This document shows, piece by piece, positions 31,038 to 42,100 of a stretch of 64,000 bases of DNA. The stretch's first letter is position 1. Every line of letters starts with the position of its first letter. The notes under the pieces were generated by a model, which saw only the letters and a program-made list of their open reading frames with translations, did no database searches and was not told the origin of the DNA. Origin of the DNA: Endotrypanum monterogeii (lineage: Eukaryota; Euglenozoa; Kinetoplastea; Trypanosomatida; Trypanosomatidae); assembly GCA_000333855.2 (NCBI GenBank), contig CM007345.1:316298-380297 (forward strand), in the 5' to 3' direction. The translations under genes and the position numbers were made by a program.

Positions 31038-31497
31038 GGCAGCTGCCTACGGATGCGTAGAATGGTTCCTCTCCGAGGTGGTGCGTGTGTGTCGGGGGGG
31101 GGGGAGTCTACCAAAGGCTCTGTTGCTTTCCCTCGCTCCCTCCACCACGTACCCCTATTTATGACGCAACCTTTGGGGTAAGTCTCTGTGTCTGGTGAAC
31201 ACAAATGTTGTTCGGCTCATTTTTTTTTTTCTGCATTCTCACCTTTTTCACCCATGTTCCATAGCGTGTGCACTTGTGTTGTGTCTCCCGAAGACCATAA
31301 AGCGATCAAAACTAGACTGAGAGTTTGATTTCGATGGGAATTACTGCCAAAAACGAGGCGATTCTCTGGACTTGATTCTGTGACCCAAAAGCGTCTTTCT
31401 ATACCCTTCTCCCTCAAAAAAAAAAAGGGAGGAGGAAGGGGAGGTATGTCTTCCTGATGAGACGTTTCGTTCAAGGGTGGATGTGCATACACAGACA

Positions 31498-31538
31498 TAT
31501 ATATATATATATATATATATGCATTATATATATATATA
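31498..31538. repeat. interrupted (TA)n microsatellite
   Basis: TA dinucleotides with a GC-containing interruption at 31520-31523. Confidence 0.9.
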
Positions 31539-31640
31539 CGAACGCACTTTCAATCACATTCTCTGCTTTTGCTTCTCACCTCAAAGCGCACAAGCCACCG
31601 ACTTGTCAACTGCCCTCTCCCGAGTATTTCCCTAGAAAGT

Positions 31641-31657
31641 ATTCCTCATCCTCTCAG
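31641..31657 (+). promoter_or_regulatory. candidate spliced-leader acceptor for the 31703 gene
   Basis: A short pyrimidine run ends in AG at 31656-31657, 45 nt before the start. A denser C/T tract ends in AG at 31699-31700. That second site would leave a 2-nt leader and favour initiation at the third codon (ATG 31709). Confidence 0.4.
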
Positions 31658-31702
31658 ATCACACGCGCCGCGCCCCGTTTCCCTCCCCCTCCCCTTTGAG
31701 AA

Positions 31703-33508
31703 ATGTGTATGGAGGCCAACTGCCCCCTTGCCCAGCAGACCGCCAACCATATGGATCGCAAGCGCGCCGGCAACTCTCTACCCCGTTCAAGCGATGTGAC
31801 GATAGGGGAAGGAAAGAGCACGAGCGCGTCGGCGGTTGAGGGGGAGGCGATAATATCCTCATCAGAGGCGCCCCACAATGCAGATTCGCTGGCGCAGGTG
31901 TCTGAGAGTGCAACCCGCTTGCCAAGCGCCACAACGACACCGAAAAAGTCGGACTCGGGCGCACAGACGAAAAGGGGTGCCCGCTGTAAGAGGAGGCAAG
32001 ATACCGACACGCCACCGGCAGCTGTGTCACCGAAGGCGTGTGTCAAGTCCGCGGAAGAACTGTCGGTGAGGCCGAGCCTGACGACGCAATCTGCGAAGCA
32101 CAGCGGCGTAGACATCGATCAGAGCGATCAAAACGGGCCAGGTGGACCAGGTCAACCGAAAAACGAAAGACAACGAGTAGACGAGGAGCCAGTGCGCAAC
32201 GCATCGATCGCGACAGGCGTGCTGACGCGCCGCGCCAAAGTCGAAAAACAAGACGTTGACCCCTCTACTCAGCAAGAGAAGTCGTACGACCACGAGGCTG
32301 GGGACAGGGGAGCGAGCGGGCTCGTGAAATCTGAAAAGCCCCTTGGGGATGGTCGCCTCCGCAACACACGCGGCAGTCGGCTTCGCTCGCAATCCACGGC
32401 GGATCCGACGTGGACTGAGCAGAGACTTGGCTCGGTACTCCTGTCCTCTACTCTCGCTGCCAAGCAAGAAGAAGAGGCATGGGAGTCGGTAACTCAGGCT
32501 GCCATTGATGCCCAGGAGCGCCAGCTGCGCGTTACCCTGCTCAGCATTTTCCCCCCTGTGCCACTGCAGGACGCCGAAGTAGGACGGTGTCCTATTAACG
32601 ATCGGGATATCAGAGGGATCAGTGTGGCTGAGGAAATCAAGGACAACAAGACACCATCGCAGCGGGTGAAGGCCGTCTCAGCACCATTGTTGACGTCTTC
32701 TTCATACGACACCCCTCTCTTCAGTCCCGAGCCGCTCCTGCCGCTTCTGCAGGCGCTCTGCGAAGACAAGGCGTACGTACACGGTGCGTGGTGCCGCTAT
32801 GAAGATGACTTTGCCGTTCGCCGCACCCAGACCAGCATCCAGCGCAAGCGACAGCGCCACTCGTTTAGCAAGGGAGGCCGAAGAGCCTCTGCAAGGGACC
32901 CAGCGATGTCTGGACGACGCCGCGATGATGGTGAGAGCGCCGAAGAGAGCAGCGCTGATGAGGAAGCGGTGGAGGAGGACGAGCTTCAGCCGCCAGAATC
33001 GCATTGGGTGGAGGCGCCGCCGGCTTTCACTGGAGGTCCGCGCTTGCTGCCCACGAGCAGTGCTCCCAATGCCCGTGCGAGTGCGGTGGCCGGGGGATTC
33101 CAGTGGACCCCGTGGCTCTTTTACCGAGATAAGCGGCGGCGCGTGTCTCGACGGCCGATCGACAACGGTGCATCTTCTATGACCGCGAAGTCTGCCCCTG
33201 TAGTTGGCATTGCTCAGTCAGGCCCGTCCTCGGCTGTCCCCAGCAATTCCCCCGCCAGCAGTGGTGGAGTTCCCCCCGTGGCCTTCTCTGAGGTACCCTC
33301 TCTGCCGGTTCTTCAGGTGGAGGCTGATGTACCAGAGAGCGCAGAAACCGTCATGACACCCATGACGCCAGAGGAGCGCAAAGGATATGCCCGTTACGTG
33401 ATGAGCAGCGGGAAGCTCCGCCATGACTGCCGCGATCCGTACACGTTTCTCGTTTCTCGAGCGAAAGCGATGCGCATCCAGTGGAGGCGCCAGCATCCGA
33501 TCCACTAA
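31703..33508 (+). CDS. basic, largely disordered protein of unknown function
   Basis: 601 residues from ATG 31703; ATG 31709 is an alternative. The first half is charged, Ser/Glu/Lys-rich and probably unstructured. Several basic clusters could serve as nuclear signals (TKRGARCKRRQ near residue 95, RKRQRHSFSKGGRRASAR near 383-400, RDKRRRVSRR near 475). Two stretches look folded and possibly conserved: an helical-hydrophobic block at about 335-375 (PEPLLPLLQALCEDKAYVHGAWCRYEDDFAVRR) and the C-terminal 45 residues (TPEERKGYARYVMSSGKLRHD then DPYTFLVSRAKAMRIQWRR). An acidic run (SAEESSADEEAVEEDE) lies between. There are no transmembrane or enzyme motifs. The composition fits a nuclear or chromatin-associated protein, but this is inference only. 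Confidence 0.75.
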   Translation: MCMEANCPLAQQTANHMDRKRAGNSLPRSSDVTIGEGKSTSASAVEGEAIISSSEAPHNADSLAQVSESATRLPSATTTPKKSDSGAQTKRGARCKRRQDTDTPPAAVSPKACVKSAEELSVRPSLTTQSAKHSGVDIDQSDQNGPGGPGQPKNERQRVDEEPVRNASIATGVLTRRAKVEKQDVDPSTQQEKSYDHEAGDRGASGLVKSEKPLGDGRLRNTRGSRLRSQSTADPTWTEQRLGSVLLSSTLAAKQEEEAWESVTQAAIDAQERQLRVTLLSIFPPVPLQDAEVGRCPINDRDIRGISVAEEIKDNKTPSQRVKAVSAPLLTSSSYDTPLFSPEPLLPLLQALCEDKAYVHGAWCRYEDDFAVRRTQTSIQRKRQRHSFSKGGRRASARDPAMSGRRRDDGESAEESSADEEAVEEDELQPPESHWVEAPPAFTGGPRLLPTSSAPNARASAVAGGFQWTPWLFYRDKRRRVSRRPIDNGASSMTAKSAPVVGIAQSGPSSAVPSNSPASSGGVPPVAFSEVPSLPVLQVEADVPESAETVMTPMTPEERKGYARYVMSSGKLRHDCRDPYTFLVSRAKAMRIQWRRQHPIH

Positions 33509-34318
33509 GGCACCTTGGGTACCTACTTCTGGTCCCCTCATACGCGCTCAGCGAGTCAAGGGGGGGGGTATCTGCAAGGGGCTGAACAGTGCACGCGAGT
33601 GAGCATCAGCTACCACGCTCACTGTGGTACGCCTGCTGGCAACTAGATGAGTACAATTCTGTACCTCATGCTGCTCTCATCCTCCAAGGCCAACTCACCC
33701 ACCCGCCCACTCATTTATCTGTCCCGCTTACGCGAGGCTACCCGACGGGTCGTTTTCTGGAGCATGTATGTTTTTTTTTTTTCTCCATCTCGTCGGTTTC
33801 ATGAGGGGGGAAGGGTGTGTGAAGTAGAGTGAAAAGCGGTGAGGGTCAAAACGCGATCCTCAAGCAGAGGGGGCAGGTGCTAGGTAGGAGAGGTAGAATG
33901 CACGCTCTCTGCACCTTCAAATTGTTTCTCCCAGTCATGCTCCATAGTGGCCTCTATATATGCAGATGCCCTCTGATGAGCTGCGTTTGTGTTGTCACTC
34001 TTCCCACCCCCTCTCGTGCGCATAATCCCCTACCTGTCTGCCATTCCTATCCACATATGCCCCCCCCCCCTCCCGACTTCTGAATGAAAAGGTTTCTTTG
34101 GTTATCTGCTCGGTGGGAGGAGAAACAAATATTTAGCAGAGGTGTCTATTTTAGGTGAAACACCTTATCGCTGCTTCTCTGCAGGCATCGGTGCAAGGGA
34201 GAGAGAAAAAGGAGGAGGTGAGAAGGAAGTCGCAGGGAAAAGAAATGTTTGGCGCGGGGAGGAAGCTCAGTGCCTCCCACAGTACCCTCTATTTCCTTTC
34301 TGCTACTCGGACGCTTCA
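33509..34318. other. intergenic region
   Basis: No gene seen. It is pyrimidine-rich and includes a T run at 33771-33782. The upstream part of the next reading frame (from 34142) is open but lacks an ATG. Confidence 0.7.
34171..34184 (+). promoter_or_regulatory. weak candidate spliced-leader acceptor for the PUB-like gene
   Basis: CTGCTTCTCTGCAG, with AG at 34183-34184, is the best short tract; another AG at 34281-34282 follows a C-rich run. Neither is strong. Confidence 0.3.
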
Positions 34319-35653
34319 ATGAACGACGCTGTTTGTCAGGATGCTGTCACAGTGGAGACCAGAACACCATCGGTACCCTTCTTGATTTCTTGTCTTCATG
34401 CGTCGGCGCTATTGGCCCCCTCTGAAGAGATGCGTCGAGCCTTCGATACCATCGAGAGGCTGCTCTCTAATCGCCTCCGGAACCCCGCGGAGCCGCGCTA
34501 CGCCTCATTCTCAGCCACAAGCACGGCGTGGGTAAACAATGTTCTCCCACTGGTCAACGTGTTCTACCTAGTTCCTTGGATGGGCTGTCAATGGTCCGCT
34601 GAGGGCACCCGACTCGTATTCATGGACCGTCGCATTCATGTGCGCCCCTCTGGGGCAAATGATGCGGAGGAGAAGTCTCAAAAAGGTGCTATCGACCAGG
34701 AACAGCTCGCGGATCGCCTTGATGAGCTGCATTGCGTCGCCTCTGTGTGGAACTCGTCTGCCTCGGAGACCTCGATGGAGTATTCGAGGCACTGTGGGGT
34801 CGCTCGTCAACGGCTGGTCAAGCTCTTCCAATCGACGCCGGACATCGCCGACCGAGAGGAGTGGCTGGCACGACACACAACCCATTTGCAGCTTCACCGT
34901 CTCCTCGCCCACGCACGCGGAGTGGAGCCTCAACAGGTGACGGCGCCGATTTCCCCAAGGTCTTGGGGATTGGAGGGAAGTGGAGGCTTCGTCACGTGGA
35001 CACTGCGCGCGCAGCGAGAACTCGATATCACTGAGTCTCTATCAAGTCCAAGGCCTTGTTCGGGTGCATGGGACCTGGTGATGATGCCGGCGTTGTCGAC
35101 CCTTGATGCACAGTGCACTCACCATGACGAGTGCGAGACCCTCCAGAGATGCCTGGCACACGACTCGATGCGATGGATGCTTTCCCACGCATCGCTGTGC
35201 GGGCTGCGACGTATGTGTGAAGGAGCAGCCTCGGATGCAGTGAGTAGCTCTAGCGGATATCGAGAACAGGAGAGATGCCCCGCTCCACTAACCCCTGGTC
35301 TCTCGTCCGCAGTTGCGGAGCGACTTCGCCAGCGATCACAACGGGAGCGGCATGAGCGCTACCTCGAAACTACAGGCCCGGCGTATCGGCGGCTGTCCCA
35401 AGAGGAACGCCACCGCGGCGAAAGCGTTATCGTCAGCATCGCCGCCCTCCTGGAGCAAATCGCAGCGGTATCGGAGACGCAGGGGATGGTGCGTCACGAC
35501 CGGCACGAGGCACGTCGACTAATAAACCGATTCCGACAAGACGGTGATCTTGCGGCGCTCTACAGGCTGGAGGAGGAATACACGGCACAGCTCGAGGAGG
35601 CGAAGCTCCTGTACGGGAAACCACTAGTCTACGCTGCATCGTTCGAGCAGTGA
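34319..35653 (+). CDS. PUB-like (p97/VCP-binding) domain protein
   Basis: 444 residues from ATG 34319, the first in-frame ATG; the frame is open to 34142 without one. Residues about 29-108 resemble a PUB domain. A helix ASALLAPSEEMRRAFDTIERLLSN is followed by the family-typical 'NP..P.Y' turn (RNPAEPRYASFSA), then AWVNNVLPLVNVFYLVPWMGCQW where PUB domains have the 'F...V....G....L...GF' helices. PUB domains of PNGase, UBXD1 and HOIP bind the C-terminal tail of p97/VCP or similar short peptides, linking to ubiquitin-dependent degradation. The remainder has no transglutaminase or UBX domain, and its C-terminal quarter is a long charged helix (QERHERYLETTG to YRLEEEYTAQLEEAKLLY). The PUB call is moderate. 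Confidence 0.6.
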   Translation: MNDAVCQDAVTVETRTPSVPFLISCLHASALLAPSEEMRRAFDTIERLLSNRLRNPAEPRYASFSATSTAWVNNVLPLVNVFYLVPWMGCQWSAEGTRLVFMDRRIHVRPSGANDAEEKSQKGAIDQEQLADRLDELHCVASVWNSSASETSMEYSRHCGVARQRLVKLFQSTPDIADREEWLARHTTHLQLHRLLAHARGVEPQQVTAPISPRSWGLEGSGGFVTWTLRAQRELDITESLSSPRPCSGAWDLVMMPALSTLDAQCTHHDECETLQRCLAHDSMRWMLSHASLCGLRRMCEGAASDAVSSSSGYREQERCPAPLTPGLSSAVAERLRQRSQRERHERYLETTGPAYRRLSQEERHRGESVIVSIAALLEQIAAVSETQGMVRHDRHEARRLINRFRQDGDLAALYRLEEEYTAQLEEAKLLYGKPLVYAASFEQ

Positions 35654-36078
35654 GGCACGAGCACAGCTCGTGCGCCCAGATGTCGCTCTATGTTACAGCA
35701 TTGAGTAAGCAAGGCAGGCTTCTTTTCCTTGCCGTTCTTAAGAGCGGCGATGGGGAGTGTGTTTCTTCCAGGACGGATGTGCGCGTGACTGGCAGGTCGA
35801 GTGGCTTCGGTAAAGCGTGTTGCTTCCCCTTCGCTTCTCCACGCTAAAGTAGACATCCGCTCAAACTTCAGAGGATGCGAATCGGGAAGGGACGTGGTGA
35901 ATGTGGGGGAAACAGCTTCCGGCAAACACACCGAAAAAGGAAAAAAAACATCAGCATAGCTTTCTTGTCTCACACCACCGCCACCTCTAATGACGGACTG
36001 CTGATGACGCTCTGAAGACAATGATGGGTTCCCATTGTAAATACTACCTCACTCTGTGATGTATACACACATATATAC

Positions 36079-36124
<46 letters not shown>

Positions 36125-36795
36125 ATTTTATACATATATGTGTGTGTGTGCGCGCACGTGTATTCCTCTGTCGCATTCTCCCTAAACCTTTCCCTCGGTA
36201 TGTACCCGTTTTCACAGAGAGAACTTTTACAGAATCGAGCAAATATCCCTGGGCATCGCCATTCCCCCCTTTGTCTAAGCGTCACGCTCTCGAACCACGT
36301 CTGCACGCGTGCTTGCCTATCGTTGACTCGCACATGTGCTCTGTGGCAGTTTCACTTACACACAAGCAAGTGCTCGCCTACGCATACAGAGCCTGAATAT
36401 ATATATATTAATATATACATCACTCCCATAGAGCCACACACCATCTCGACCTCAAGTTGTCGCTTTCGTTGGGTACAGAGCAAGGTAGGCATACAGTCGT
36501 GCAGTCACACGCTCCGGAAGGATAGCGTACTTGGGCATCAGCGTTACTCTACCGTCTACGCAAGTCCTCTCCGTGTGCAGATCAATTCTAAGCTGGTCAG
36601 GCGAACGCTGTCATCGACAAATCTTAGTCATCTAACTAGAGGCTACGTGTCTCAGCTGAAGCAGCGGGCGTTCCTGTGAACCTATCCAGTAGGGGCTGCA
36701 CCCGCGCGAGTACAGGAACAGAATCCTTTTTATCTGTGTGGGTGCCGGCCCTCCTCTTCCTCCTCCTCTGCCTGCCGCGCTCTTCGGACCTCCAT
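35654..36795. other. intergenic region with compound TA/TG tract
   Basis: No credible gene. The microsatellite at 36069-36124 lies here, and the pyrimidine-rich run 36741-36790 just precedes the gamma-tubulin start. No AG lies between the densest part of that run and the start, so the acceptor must be upstream and is not obvious. Confidence 0.65.
36069..36124. repeat. compound (TA)n(TG)n microsatellite
   Basis: TA copies with an initial CA interruption run into about 13 TG copies. Confidence 0.9.
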
Positions 36796-38139
36796 ATGCC
36801 TCGTGAAATTATCACCATCCAAGCCGGCCAGTGCGGCAACCAGGTGGGTAGTGAGTTTTGGCGGCAGCTTTGCCTCGAACACGGCATCCGGCTTGATGGC
36901 GTGGTGGAGCCGTACGCCGTCGGCGGCGAGGATCGGAAAGATGTTTTTTTCTATCAGGCTGACGACGACCACTATGTACCGCGCGCGTTGCTCGTGGACC
37001 TTGAGCCGCGCGTGATCAATGCAGTGCAGCGAGGATCGATGCAGAAGCTGTTCAACAGCGAAAACATTTTTATCCACAAGGAGGGTGGTGGTGCTGGAAA
37101 CAATTGGTCTCACGGTTACGAGCTTGCGGACCAAGTGCAGGAGACACTCTTCGACATGATCGAACGAGAGGCCGAGAACAGCGACAGCCTTGAGGGATTT
37201 GTTCTGACGCATTCCATTGCTGGCGGCACGGGTAGCGGCATGGGCAGCTATCTTCTCGAAAATCTGAATGACAAGTTCCCAAAGAAGCTCATTCAGACAT
37301 ACAGCGTCTTTCCAAACCAGTCTCGCGGTGGCGAGAGCGACGTGATTGTGCAGCCGTACAACAGTCTTCTGGCTGTGAAGCGGCTGACGCTGCACGCTGA
37401 CTGTGTCGTCGTCCTTGACAACACCGCATTGAACCGCATCGTCACAGACAATCTCCACATCGCCTCCCCCACAGTGGAGCAGATGAATGGGCTCGTGAGC
37501 ACCGTCATGGCCGCCTCGACCGCTACGCTTCGTTACCCGGGTTACATGAACAATGACTTGATGAGCATGCTGGCCTCGCTCATTCCCACGCCGCGTTGCC
37601 ATTTCGTTTGCACTGGGTACACCCCTACGACGCTGGACACGTCGAACATCCAATCATCTGTGCGCAAAACCTCCGTGCACGATGTGATGCGCCGGCTGCT
37701 CATGCCCAAAAATATGATGGTGTCGACATCCATGAAGAGCGGCTGCTACATCTCTCTTCTCAATCTCATCCAGGGTGACGTGGACCCGGCACAGGTGCAC
37801 CGCTCCCTGGAGCGCATACGCGAGCGGTCGCCGACGTTCATTCCATGGGGGCCGGCCTCCATTCAGGTCATCCTGTCTAAGAAGTCGCCCTACGTGGACA
37901 CACGACATCGAGTAAGCGGCCTCGTCATGGCCAACCATACGAGTATTCATACTCTTTTTCATCGCACGCTAAAGCAGTTCGATATGCTTTTCGGCCGCGG
38001 CGTGTTCCTCGACCAGTATCGCAAATATGGCCCGACCAAAGACAGCCTCGATGAGTTCAGTGACGCGAGAGACGTCGTGGAGAGTCTCGTCGCGGAATAC
38101 AAAGCGTGCGAGAGTTCCGATTACATTCGAAACTTTTGA
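36796..38139 (+). CDS. gamma-tubulin
   Basis: 447 residues from ATG 36796, giving the canonical start [18 protein letters not shown]. The frame is open 40 codons upstream but contains no ATG there. The GTP-binding signature GGTGSGMG is at 143-150. Gamma-specific sequence is clear: [40 protein letters not shown], and [22 protein letters not shown]. Gamma-tubulin forms the ring complex that nucleates microtubules at basal bodies and spindle poles; in trypanosomatids it is needed for the central pair of the flagellum. The length matches the family (about 450) and the C-terminal tail is short, ending SDYIRNF. No key residue appears to be missing. A distinctive serine-containing block replaces the usual tyrosine or proline residues in [11 protein letters not shown]. 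Confidence 0.97.
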   Translation: MPREIITIQAGQCGNQVGSEFWRQLCLEHGIRLDGVVEPYAVGGEDRKDVFFYQADDDHYVPRALLVDLEPRVINAVQRGSMQKLFNSENIFIHKEGGGAGNNWSHGYELADQVQETLFDMIEREAENSDSLEGFVLTHSIAGGTGSGMGSYLLENLNDKFPKKLIQTYSVFPNQSRGGESDVIVQPYNSLLAVKRLTLHADCVVVLDNTALNRIVTDNLHIASPTVEQMNGLVSTVMAASTATLRYPGYMNNDLMSMLASLIPTPRCHFVCTGYTPTTLDTSNIQSSVRKTSVHDVMRRLLMPKNMMVSTSMKSGCYISLLNLIQGDVDPAQVHRSLERIRERSPTFIPWGPASIQVILSKKSPYVDTRHRVSGLVMANHTSIHTLFHRTLKQFDMLFGRGVFLDQYRKYGPTKDSLDEFSDARDVVESLVAEYKACESSDYIRNF

Positions 38140-38720
38140 TGAGCGCAGCCGTCTCTCCACCTTTGAAGAAAAACAACAAGAAATGAGAAGGAAAAGAAGA
38201 AGGGGGCTCTACTAGCAAAGGTGGGTCGCACAGCGCCAGGCTCACTCACCTCGGATACCTTCACCGCCTGAGGTTCCCCGAATATAGATACACACACACA
38301 CACACACGTACGTACCTTTCCCACTTTTAGTCATCACGTGGCTCTCCTCTTTTCTTTTCCCCGATGTGTCTGTGATGATCGATCCTGTTCTCCTGTCGAT
38401 TCCCCTCTTGTGTCCTTTCTTTTTTTTTTCTCTCTTCTCAGTTTCGCATTTTGAATTGTTGCTGTCACCCTCAAAATTCCATAGACGATATAATGAATCA
38501 CCATGATGGATGTGCTAGCGGTGCCCCCATCCTCTCACACGCACACGCACTCACGCAGCTGTTCGTTGCCATTCATTTCCTGTTAGGATGGTGGGGCACC
38601 TCGGGGTGTTGATCTAATCCAGATTTCCTCACATGTTGAGTACTAAAGAGAAGTAGCCTAGACGCACAGGCACGATCACAGCACTTTAAAGAATTCACAC
38701 GATTGTGTCCGCATGAATAC

Positions 38721-38763
<43 letters not shown>
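38721..38763. repeat. (TG)n microsatellite
   Basis: About 21 perfect TG copies. Confidence 0.95.
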
Positions 38764-38765
<2 letters not shown>

Positions 38766-38835
38766 GATATGGTTAGTCGGCAAGAAGACTTTTCTTTGCG
38801 TGGCTAATGAGTGACTGAACTGACGGCACAACTTC

Positions 38836-38911
38836 CTTGTCCTCTCCCTCACACTGCCTTCATTTTGTCTACCTTTTTTTTGCTCATATCCTCCGCCCTG
38901 TACAACTGTAG
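38836..38911 (+). promoter_or_regulatory. candidate spliced-leader acceptor for the EF-hand-like gene
   Basis: The pyrimidine-rich stretch 38836-38900 is followed by AG at 38910-38911. The resulting 258-nt leader would contain several ATGs, whereas an AG at 39048-39049 would leave an ATG-free leader but lacks a good tract. Confidence 0.35.
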
Positions 38912-39088
38912 GGGCACGGGGAGGTGCACCACCCATTGCTGATAGTGGACGAGTAGATGTGCATATTGTATGCACGCACACCCATCAAATCTGCACTACA
39001 TAGATGCACATGAGGACACACATAAACACACAACAACAACTACGACTAGAAAGCCCCAGTGATCAATAGATTCATTGCCTATAAAGAA

Positions 39089-39093
<5 letters not shown>

Positions 39094-39122
<29 letters not shown>
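39094..39122. repeat. (AT)n microsatellite in the leader
   Basis: About 14 AT copies, 48 nt before the start codon. Confidence 0.9.
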
Positions 39123-39169
39123 CTGAAAGACAACTCGATAGACGAATCACGGGGAGCGACGGCCAGCTC

Positions 39170-42100
39170 ATGACCGCTCTATCTGCGGGAGCCAACCTCG
39201 CTGCGATTCACGAGCTGAAACATCTTTTCTGCGCTGCAGATCCTGCCCGCACGGGTCTGCTCTCGTACAGCGAGTTCGCCTACACCATCTTACGCAGTGG
39301 AGGCACACAGGAGCAAGTGGATGCCCTAGTCGAGCAGTTTTCTGCGCCACCGCGTGCGAAGCGGATGGTGTGCTATGTTGCACTCCTTGACCAGCTGTAC
39401 GACTCCATAGAGGCGGCAACAGAAGCGCATAACCCCGTCAATGACGGGGGTGTGGTACACAGCCCAGAGGTCATACCGGTGGTATCGCCGGTTCGTCGCA
39501 CCACCTCGACGTCTCCTGTTGATACGTCTGAACACTCTCCATTGCCGATTCCGCCGCGATTGAATCGCATCGCGCCGCCGTCGTGGAACACTTCACGCAG
39601 ATCACCCAGTGTCACCGGGCACACCTTTGATGCTACTGCTTTCGCTCCGATTTCTCGCTGTGCCAGAAGCGCGCATCAACAGTACCTCCGTCAAGCAGCT
39701 TCATCCTCCCCTTCCTTTGACAGATCGGTCACTCACCCCGACTCCAGAGACAGCGGCACCGCGATCCATGCCTCGCGGGCGTCATCTATCGAAGCCTGTG
39801 CCACGTATAGCGCACACCCCAAACGCCCACTGCGTCTCCTCTGCAGCAACGACAGCGTCGCCTCCTCGCACACACCCTTTCGTAGTCAGTCTACTACATG
39901 CTCCTCTCGGTTTCTTGAGTCTGCACTTGGCATTGCTTGGGCAACGGCGTCACTGCCGCCTACGCGCCAGAAAATTCCCTGCGCACCATCGCAAGCAGGC
40001 ACACGTGCCAGCGAGTCAGCGTCCAGATCGCCTAGCCACGAAGATGTACATGGTACTTCCCTTGAAGGCCCATCGGCAGTGCGCGCGCGTGATCATAGGG
40101 GGGCATTTGTGCACGATGCAATATCGGCGCCACGCCACACAGCAGACACTGCTCAATACCCTCGCTACCCGCTGCCACCGAATACCGAGTGCCCCCGTCG
40201 TGAAGGCTCCACAGAGCGCATGACACGCGTGGCAGCGGAGGTGTGTTTTCGCGACAGACAACAGCCCCCTTTGAAAACAGAGGGCAGCAGTACCGGTGCT
40301 GGCCAAAATTATGAAGGCAAAATGGAGCTCAGTCCAAACTCGACTCGGGCACTGCGTGACGCATCTATTTTCACGCCCTCGTTGTTGGGGCCTCGTGCAT
40401 CCTCGCTGCAACCTGCGACCCCGAAGGGTATCACTCGCCCTGCCGCGCCGCAGTCGAAGATCACGAAGGCCTCCCCAATGGAGAGGTGCACAAGTGAATC
40501 TCGCCTGCGCAACCCAGATGATATGCGTCACAGAGGTGACTCTGGCCTCATCGCTGCAGTACCACTTCTTTCGTTACGGGATATATTTCAGCGCTACCTG
40601 GCACCGTCGTCGCGCGATGGAACGGTTTTGCTGAGCGAGTTACAGGAAGCGTTGACGACACACGGAGTGGATGTACACCCATTAGAGCTGGAGGCTGTGG
40701 CCGACTCGCTCGAGCTGAGGGCAGCTACGGTGAGTATCACGCCCAACGAAAGCTCGCTACACAGCCACAGTCTCCCCAAAACCCTCAACAGCCGTATGAA
40801 GATGCGGGTCGCTGACGACGCACGGCTACGTGGCGATTCATCACATGGCTGGCCTTCTGGGAACGCCGCTGACATGAACAATGCGGGTCCGTCGACAACG
40901 ATGGCAATCCATGAACTCACCACTGTGACCGGCAGTCGAGATCTTTCCCTGAGCCTCGTCGACTTTTGTGTGCTCATTTCCCGCCTGCGCCCAGCGCTCA
41001 TTCACCGCATCCGAAGCGCCAGCGTCTGGGAAAGTGCGCCATCCATTGGAGAAACGGAAGTGCGGCAAAGTAGTCAGCCTCCGCCCGACAACCCTTGGGG
41101 TGGTGCCTGTGGAACTGGAAGCGTCAGCAATGGTGACAGCGATGATGGCGCCAGCATTGAAGACGTGACGGTGTCTCCCATGACCCCAGCCACAGCTCCC
41201 TCAGCGACACCGAAGAGCGCTGCCTCCTCACCGAGTCCAACGCCGTCCACCCCGGCACCCCGGCAACTTCAACGACAGCGTCATCGTCTCGCAGGGACCC
41301 ACTCCGCCGACCCACATCGCCCACGGGATGCGATTTCAAAACAGAGCACGGCCCTGTGGACATCGTCCTCCGCCGCGCACCCCACCGCTCGCCAGCTTTC
41401 CAATGATCGGCAGTTTTCGGTTGACTACGCGTGGTGTCAATCACAAAGCGGTCGGGTTGGAGAGGAAAAATACGATCATGGCTGTTCATCTGAGAGAGAT
41501 GCACAGCCAACCGCTGCCTCCCAACAACGGCACAAGGGACTGCGAATGCGATCAATCAAGGCAGCAGTGCCGCGCCGTTCTAAGGTGCCTGTCTGGCACG
41601 AGGGCGTGCGTGCTGGTAAACGTCGAACGCACTCCAGCACCGCTCCTTCGCCGACCTCAGCGTCGCCGAGTAGTTTGTGGAGCCTGACATCACCCGATGA
41701 ACACAACGCTCCGCACCAATCGCAGCCGCGCCGCACCAATATATCGCTGGAAGGGGCTAGTAGAGATGGGGCATCCCCCCCTCGTGAAGAACCCTACACG
41801 CCTTCGTCAACGGCAGTAGCGCCTCGTCTGGCGCCGCACGTTTTGGGCACGCTTCAATGCACCGCTCTGGCGCTGCTGCGCCGATGTACGGAGATCGACC
41901 GTCGACGTACGGGATACATTTCACCGAGTGCCTGGCGGCGTGTGTTGCGGGAAGCTTCTCCATCCTTGACGGACGCAGAACAGTTCGGCGTCCTGGAATG
42001 GGTTGAGGCCAGAGGGCACAGGTCAGCCGACGGTGACGACTACCGGGCGGTCGTGGAGGATATGCTGGCCGAGGCAGATGGCGACCCTTTCAGCCCTACC

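Larger units (their letters stand above)
31038..31702. other. intergenic region
   Basis: No gene seen. It contains G, T and A homopolymer runs and a TA tract at 31498-31538. Confidence 0.7.
38140..39169. other. intergenic region with long TG and TA tracts
   Basis: No gene seen. It contains CA and T runs, the TG tract 38721-38763 and the TA tract 39094-39122. Confidence 0.7.

Noticed and set aside
36676..36795. 40-codon upstream extension of gamma-tubulin with a hydrophobic, signal-like segment
   Set aside because: It begins with GTG, has no ATG, and gamma-tubulin always starts MPREII. The hydrophobic residues come from a pyrimidine-rich leader.
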